Positions 5,644 to 7,622 of a stretch of 7,622 nt of DNA are shown here, piece by piece. Positions within the stretch are counted from its first letter, which is position 1, and every line of letters begins with the position of its first letter. The position numbers and the translations under genes are program-made. The DNA is from Rickettsiales bacterium (GTDB lineage: Bacteria > Pseudomonadota > Alphaproteobacteria > Rickettsiales > UBA8987), in NCBI GenBank assembly GCA_028282625.1, contig JANQHP010000156.1:1-7622 (forward strand). The letters are read 5' to 3'. A model generated the notes under the pieces. It was not told the origin of the DNA and searched no databases. It worked only from the letters and a program-made list of their open reading frames with translations.

Positions 5644-7622
5644 ATGTCACTTACCAGTTCCCTCTTTTCCGGCGTATCCGGCCTTAACTCACAAAGCCGC
5701 GTTTTAAGCGTCATCGGTGATAACATCGCCAATATCAGCACCACCGGTTTTAAAGCCGGGAACGTTTCCTTTTCCTCACTGGTCGCAGGGGATGTCAGCG
5801 TGGCCGGCGGTTCCGGTGCCTTGGCCAGAAACCGTCAATCCATCGACCAGCAAGGGCTGATCCAAGGGACCAATGTGGGGACCGATGTCGCGATTTCCGG
5901 CAACGGCTTCTTTGTGGTGAAAAACCAGGAAAACGAGTTCCTTTACACACGTTCGGGTTCTTTCCGGCAGGATGAAATCGGTAATTTTGTGAACACAGGG
6001 GGCTTTGTTCTCCAAGCCTACCCGCTGGATAACGATGGCAACATCCCAGGCAACTCGCAAATTTTGGAAAGCCTGGTGGATGTGAATACACGTTCCATCT
6101 CTGCAGAAGCCCTTGCGACGACCTCCATCTCGCTTGGCTTGAACCTGGACGCGGCGCAAGATATTTTGACCGGTGCAGGCGATACCGCCAAGCCTGTTTC
6201 TACGGCCAATACCGGCATTGCGGCCAGCACGATTTTGATTCCTGGCACCGACCTTGTGGCCGACCATCAACTGGTCGTCGACACTGTCTCTGGCTCCGGT
6301 GCCACCACCAGCAATTCCTTCACCTTTGGCGGTGTCGCCATTAGTGCGACCCCAAGCGGCGGTGCGCCTATCTTTGGGGCTCCCAATGCCAGCACGGTTT
6401 TCACCGGCCTGACCGACTCCACCGATGGTATCACCATCACGCTGGGTACGGGTGCCAGCGCGCAAGCGATCAGCTTCCGCTATCAGCAGGTGTCCCCAAG
6501 CCCAACACTCGGCCAGTTCAACAGCCTGCAAACCTTAGCGGATGCGATCAACAACTCACCGTTGCTGACCGCACGTATCAGCAATGAAACGCTCTATTTC
6601 GGTGCGGTGGACCCTTCCTTGCAGATGGATACGGACAGCCTGGCCGGTGGTACGGCCACTATCCATACCACGCTTGGTTTCACGGCAGCCGATAACGTCA
6701 CCACAACGGATAGTTTCCGGTTTAATAGCCTCAATAGTCTGGCCACAGCCGTGAATGGACAAAGCGCTGGTGCCTTAAACGCGATTGTGGAAAGTGCGAC
6801 CAACGACTCCAGCGTGCGCATCAACTCCACCGACCCAACTGCCACTATCACTTTTGATGATGACGATGGCGCCGGTGGTGCGAGTACCCTGATTGCCGAG
6901 TTTGGTTTTCCTCTGACCGTGGCTGCCGGTGGTGCAGGCACGGCGCTGGATGAAGTTTACGCTGCCGATGGTATTGGTGGGTCCAACATGTCTTCGGGTA
7001 CGATTACCCCGGATTTCTCTCGTAACATCCGGGTGTTTGATGCTCAGGGCCGTGGCCGGGACCTTTTGGTGAGCTTCGTGAAGATTGGCGACAACCGCTG
7101 GGCTTCTGAGCTTTATTCCGCCAATCCCGATGAAGACCTTCCTTCCGGTGTAGACCCGCAGCTTGCGGCAGGGGAAGTGCTCTTTAACGGGGACGGGTCG
7201 CTGGCTAATATCAGCCCATCGCTCCGCTCTGATATCGTGATCCAATGGTCCGATTCTGTGGCACCCAGCACGGTGACCTTGGATCTTGGGACCTTTGGTT
7301 TGCCGGCTGGTACACCCGGTGCTTCGGCTGCTGATATTGGTCTGACCGATGGTTTGAGCCAGTTCGCCGGGAACTACAACGTCCAGTTTGCCAACCAGAA
7401 CGGGGCAAGCTCGGGCCTGCTCTCCTCGGTCGAAATCAACGAGGAAGGCTTTATCATCGCGAATTTCAGTAACGGTGAATCCCGCCGGATCTTCCGTATC
7501 CCACTGGCGACTTTCCCCAACCCAAATGGCTTAACGCCGGATGCGGGCAACGTCTTCCAGGCGAGTGATGCTTCGGGTGATTTCAGCCTGAACACGGTCG
7601 GGGATTCCGGCGTGGGCGTACT
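5644..7622 (+). CDS. flgE: Flagellar hook protein FlgE, long form, 3' end cut by the window
   Basis: FlgE polymerises into the extracellular hook joining rod and filament. The frame is open from the ATG at 5644 to the window end: 659 full codons with no stop. AGGAG at 5632-5636 lies seven bases upstream. Residues 9-35 carry the rod/hook N-terminal signature (SGVSGLNSQ, then DNIANISTTGFKAG), and NGFFVV (87-92) followed by YTRSGSF (102-108) is the D1 region. The conserved D2-type region starts near residue 448 (NMSSGTITPDFSRNIRVFDAQG). Between about 130 and 447 is a long Thr/Ser/Gly-rich insert relative to the roughly 400-residue enteric FlgE, with two repeats at 292-346 and 360-422. The C-terminal D0 helix is beyond the window; comparison suggests some 60-90 residues are missing. 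FlgF, FlgG or FlgK are less likely given the flgD neighbour and the VFDAQG-type D2 sequence. Confidence 0.93.
   Translation, partial: MSLTSSLFSGVSGLNSQSRVLSVIGDNIANISTTGFKAGNVSFSSLVAGDVSVAGGSGALARNRQSIDQQGLIQGTNVGTDVAISGNGFFVVKNQENEFLYTRSGSFRQDEIGNFVNTGGFVLQAYPLDNDGNIPGNSQILESLVDVNTRSISAEALATTSISLGLNLDAAQDILTGAGDTAKPVSTANTGIAASTILIPGTDLVADHQLVVDTVSGSGATTSNSFTFGGVAISATPSGGAPIFGAPNASTVFTGLTDSTDGITITLGTGASAQAISFRYQQVSPSPTLGQFNSLQTLADAINNSPLLTARISNETLYFGAVDPSLQMDTDSLAGGTATIHTTLGFTAADNVTTTDSFRFNSLNSLATAVNGQSAGALNAIVESATNDSSVRINSTDPTATITFDDDDGAGGASTLIAEFGFPLTVAAGGAGTALDEVYAADGIGGSNMSSGTITPDFSRNIRVFDAQGRGRDLLVSFVKIGDNRWASELYSANPDEDLPSGVDPQLAAGEVLFNGDGSLANISPSLRSDIVIQWSDSVAPSTVTLDLGTFGLPAGTPGASAADIGLTDGLSQFAGNYNVQFANQNGASSGLLSSVEINEEGFIIANFSNGESRRIFRIPLATFPNPNGLTPDAGNVFQASDASGDFSLNTVGDSGVGV
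6517..6681 (+). repeat. First FNSL repeat within the FlgE insert (residues 292-346)
   Basis: Begins FNSLQTLADAIN and continues through a beta-like stretch to DPS (323-325), AGGTAT and a final LGF. It aligns with the copy at 6721-6909. The F-x-S-L-x-x-L-A-x-A-I-N start resembles the flagellin/hook 'IN' motif found in variable surface domains of flagellins and hook proteins. Confidence 0.6.
6721..6909 (+). repeat. Second FNSL repeat within the FlgE insert (residues 360-422)
   Basis: Begins FNSLNSLATAVN and shares with the first copy the DP-[ST] turn (397-399), a GG-x-[AS]-T-[IL] segment and a final FGF. It is a few residues longer and contains an acidic DDDDG (405-409) absent from the first copy. 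Confidence 0.6.

Noticed and set aside
5776..6531. Minus-strand open frame of 251 codons inside flgE
   Set aside because: It is fully antisense to the recognisable FlgE frame and its product has no known motif. Long antisense frames are common opposite Thr/Gly/Ala-rich GC-rich genes.

Overview
The window looks like chromosomal DNA from a GC-rich, flagellated Gram-negative bacterium, most likely an alphaproteobacterium. This is inferred from three things: a ThiC whose probable metal-binding histidines keep the 64-residue spacing I recall for the Caulobacter enzyme, a flagellar hook operon preceded by a near-consensus sigma-54 promoter (the Caulobacter-type arrangement), and a very long, insertion-bearing hook protein. 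I cannot name a genus. I see no phage, transposon, CRISPR, tRNA or rRNA sequence.

Layout. Positions 1-92 hold the end of an intergenic region with a strong CCCTCT/AGAGGG hairpin that resembles a dispersed repeat. On the minus strand, a group I truncated hemoglobin (823-1179) is followed 22 bases later by an unrecognised 235-residue protein built around a duplicated helical unit (93-800); the two probably form an operon. A 159-base divergent intergenic region (1180-1338) separates them from thiC (1339-3147, plus strand), the HMP-phosphate synthase of thiamine synthesis. No TPP riboswitch is visible in front of thiC and there is little room for one. Positions 3148-3510 are non-coding and rich in signals: a short GC-rich hairpin with a T-run (probable thiC terminator), an 18-base perfect palindrome, an overlapping cluster of AT-rich palindromes, an AT-rich tract and a strong sigma-54 promoter match at 3414-3429. 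Then come fliK (3511-4899), flgD (4929-5600) and the start of flgE (5644 to the window end, no stop reached), closely spaced and all on the plus strand.

How the genes work together. FliK, FlgD and FlgE form a coherent hook-assembly unit: FlgE is the hook subunit, FlgD the cap under which it polymerises, and FliK the secreted ruler that ends hook growth and switches export specificity. Their joint placement behind one sigma-54 promoter fits mid-to-late flagellar gene control by an enhancer-binding activator, and the palindromes about 100-160 bases upstream of the predicted transcription start are candidate activator sites. ThiC and the hemoglobin pair are separate functions with no evident link to the flagellar genes.

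Most of the window is ordinary core gene content. The points that deserve a second look are the duplicated-unit protein paired with the hemoglobin, the large FlgE insertion with two tandem FNSL-type repeats, the regulatory architecture in front of fliK, and the apparently riboswitch-free thiC.
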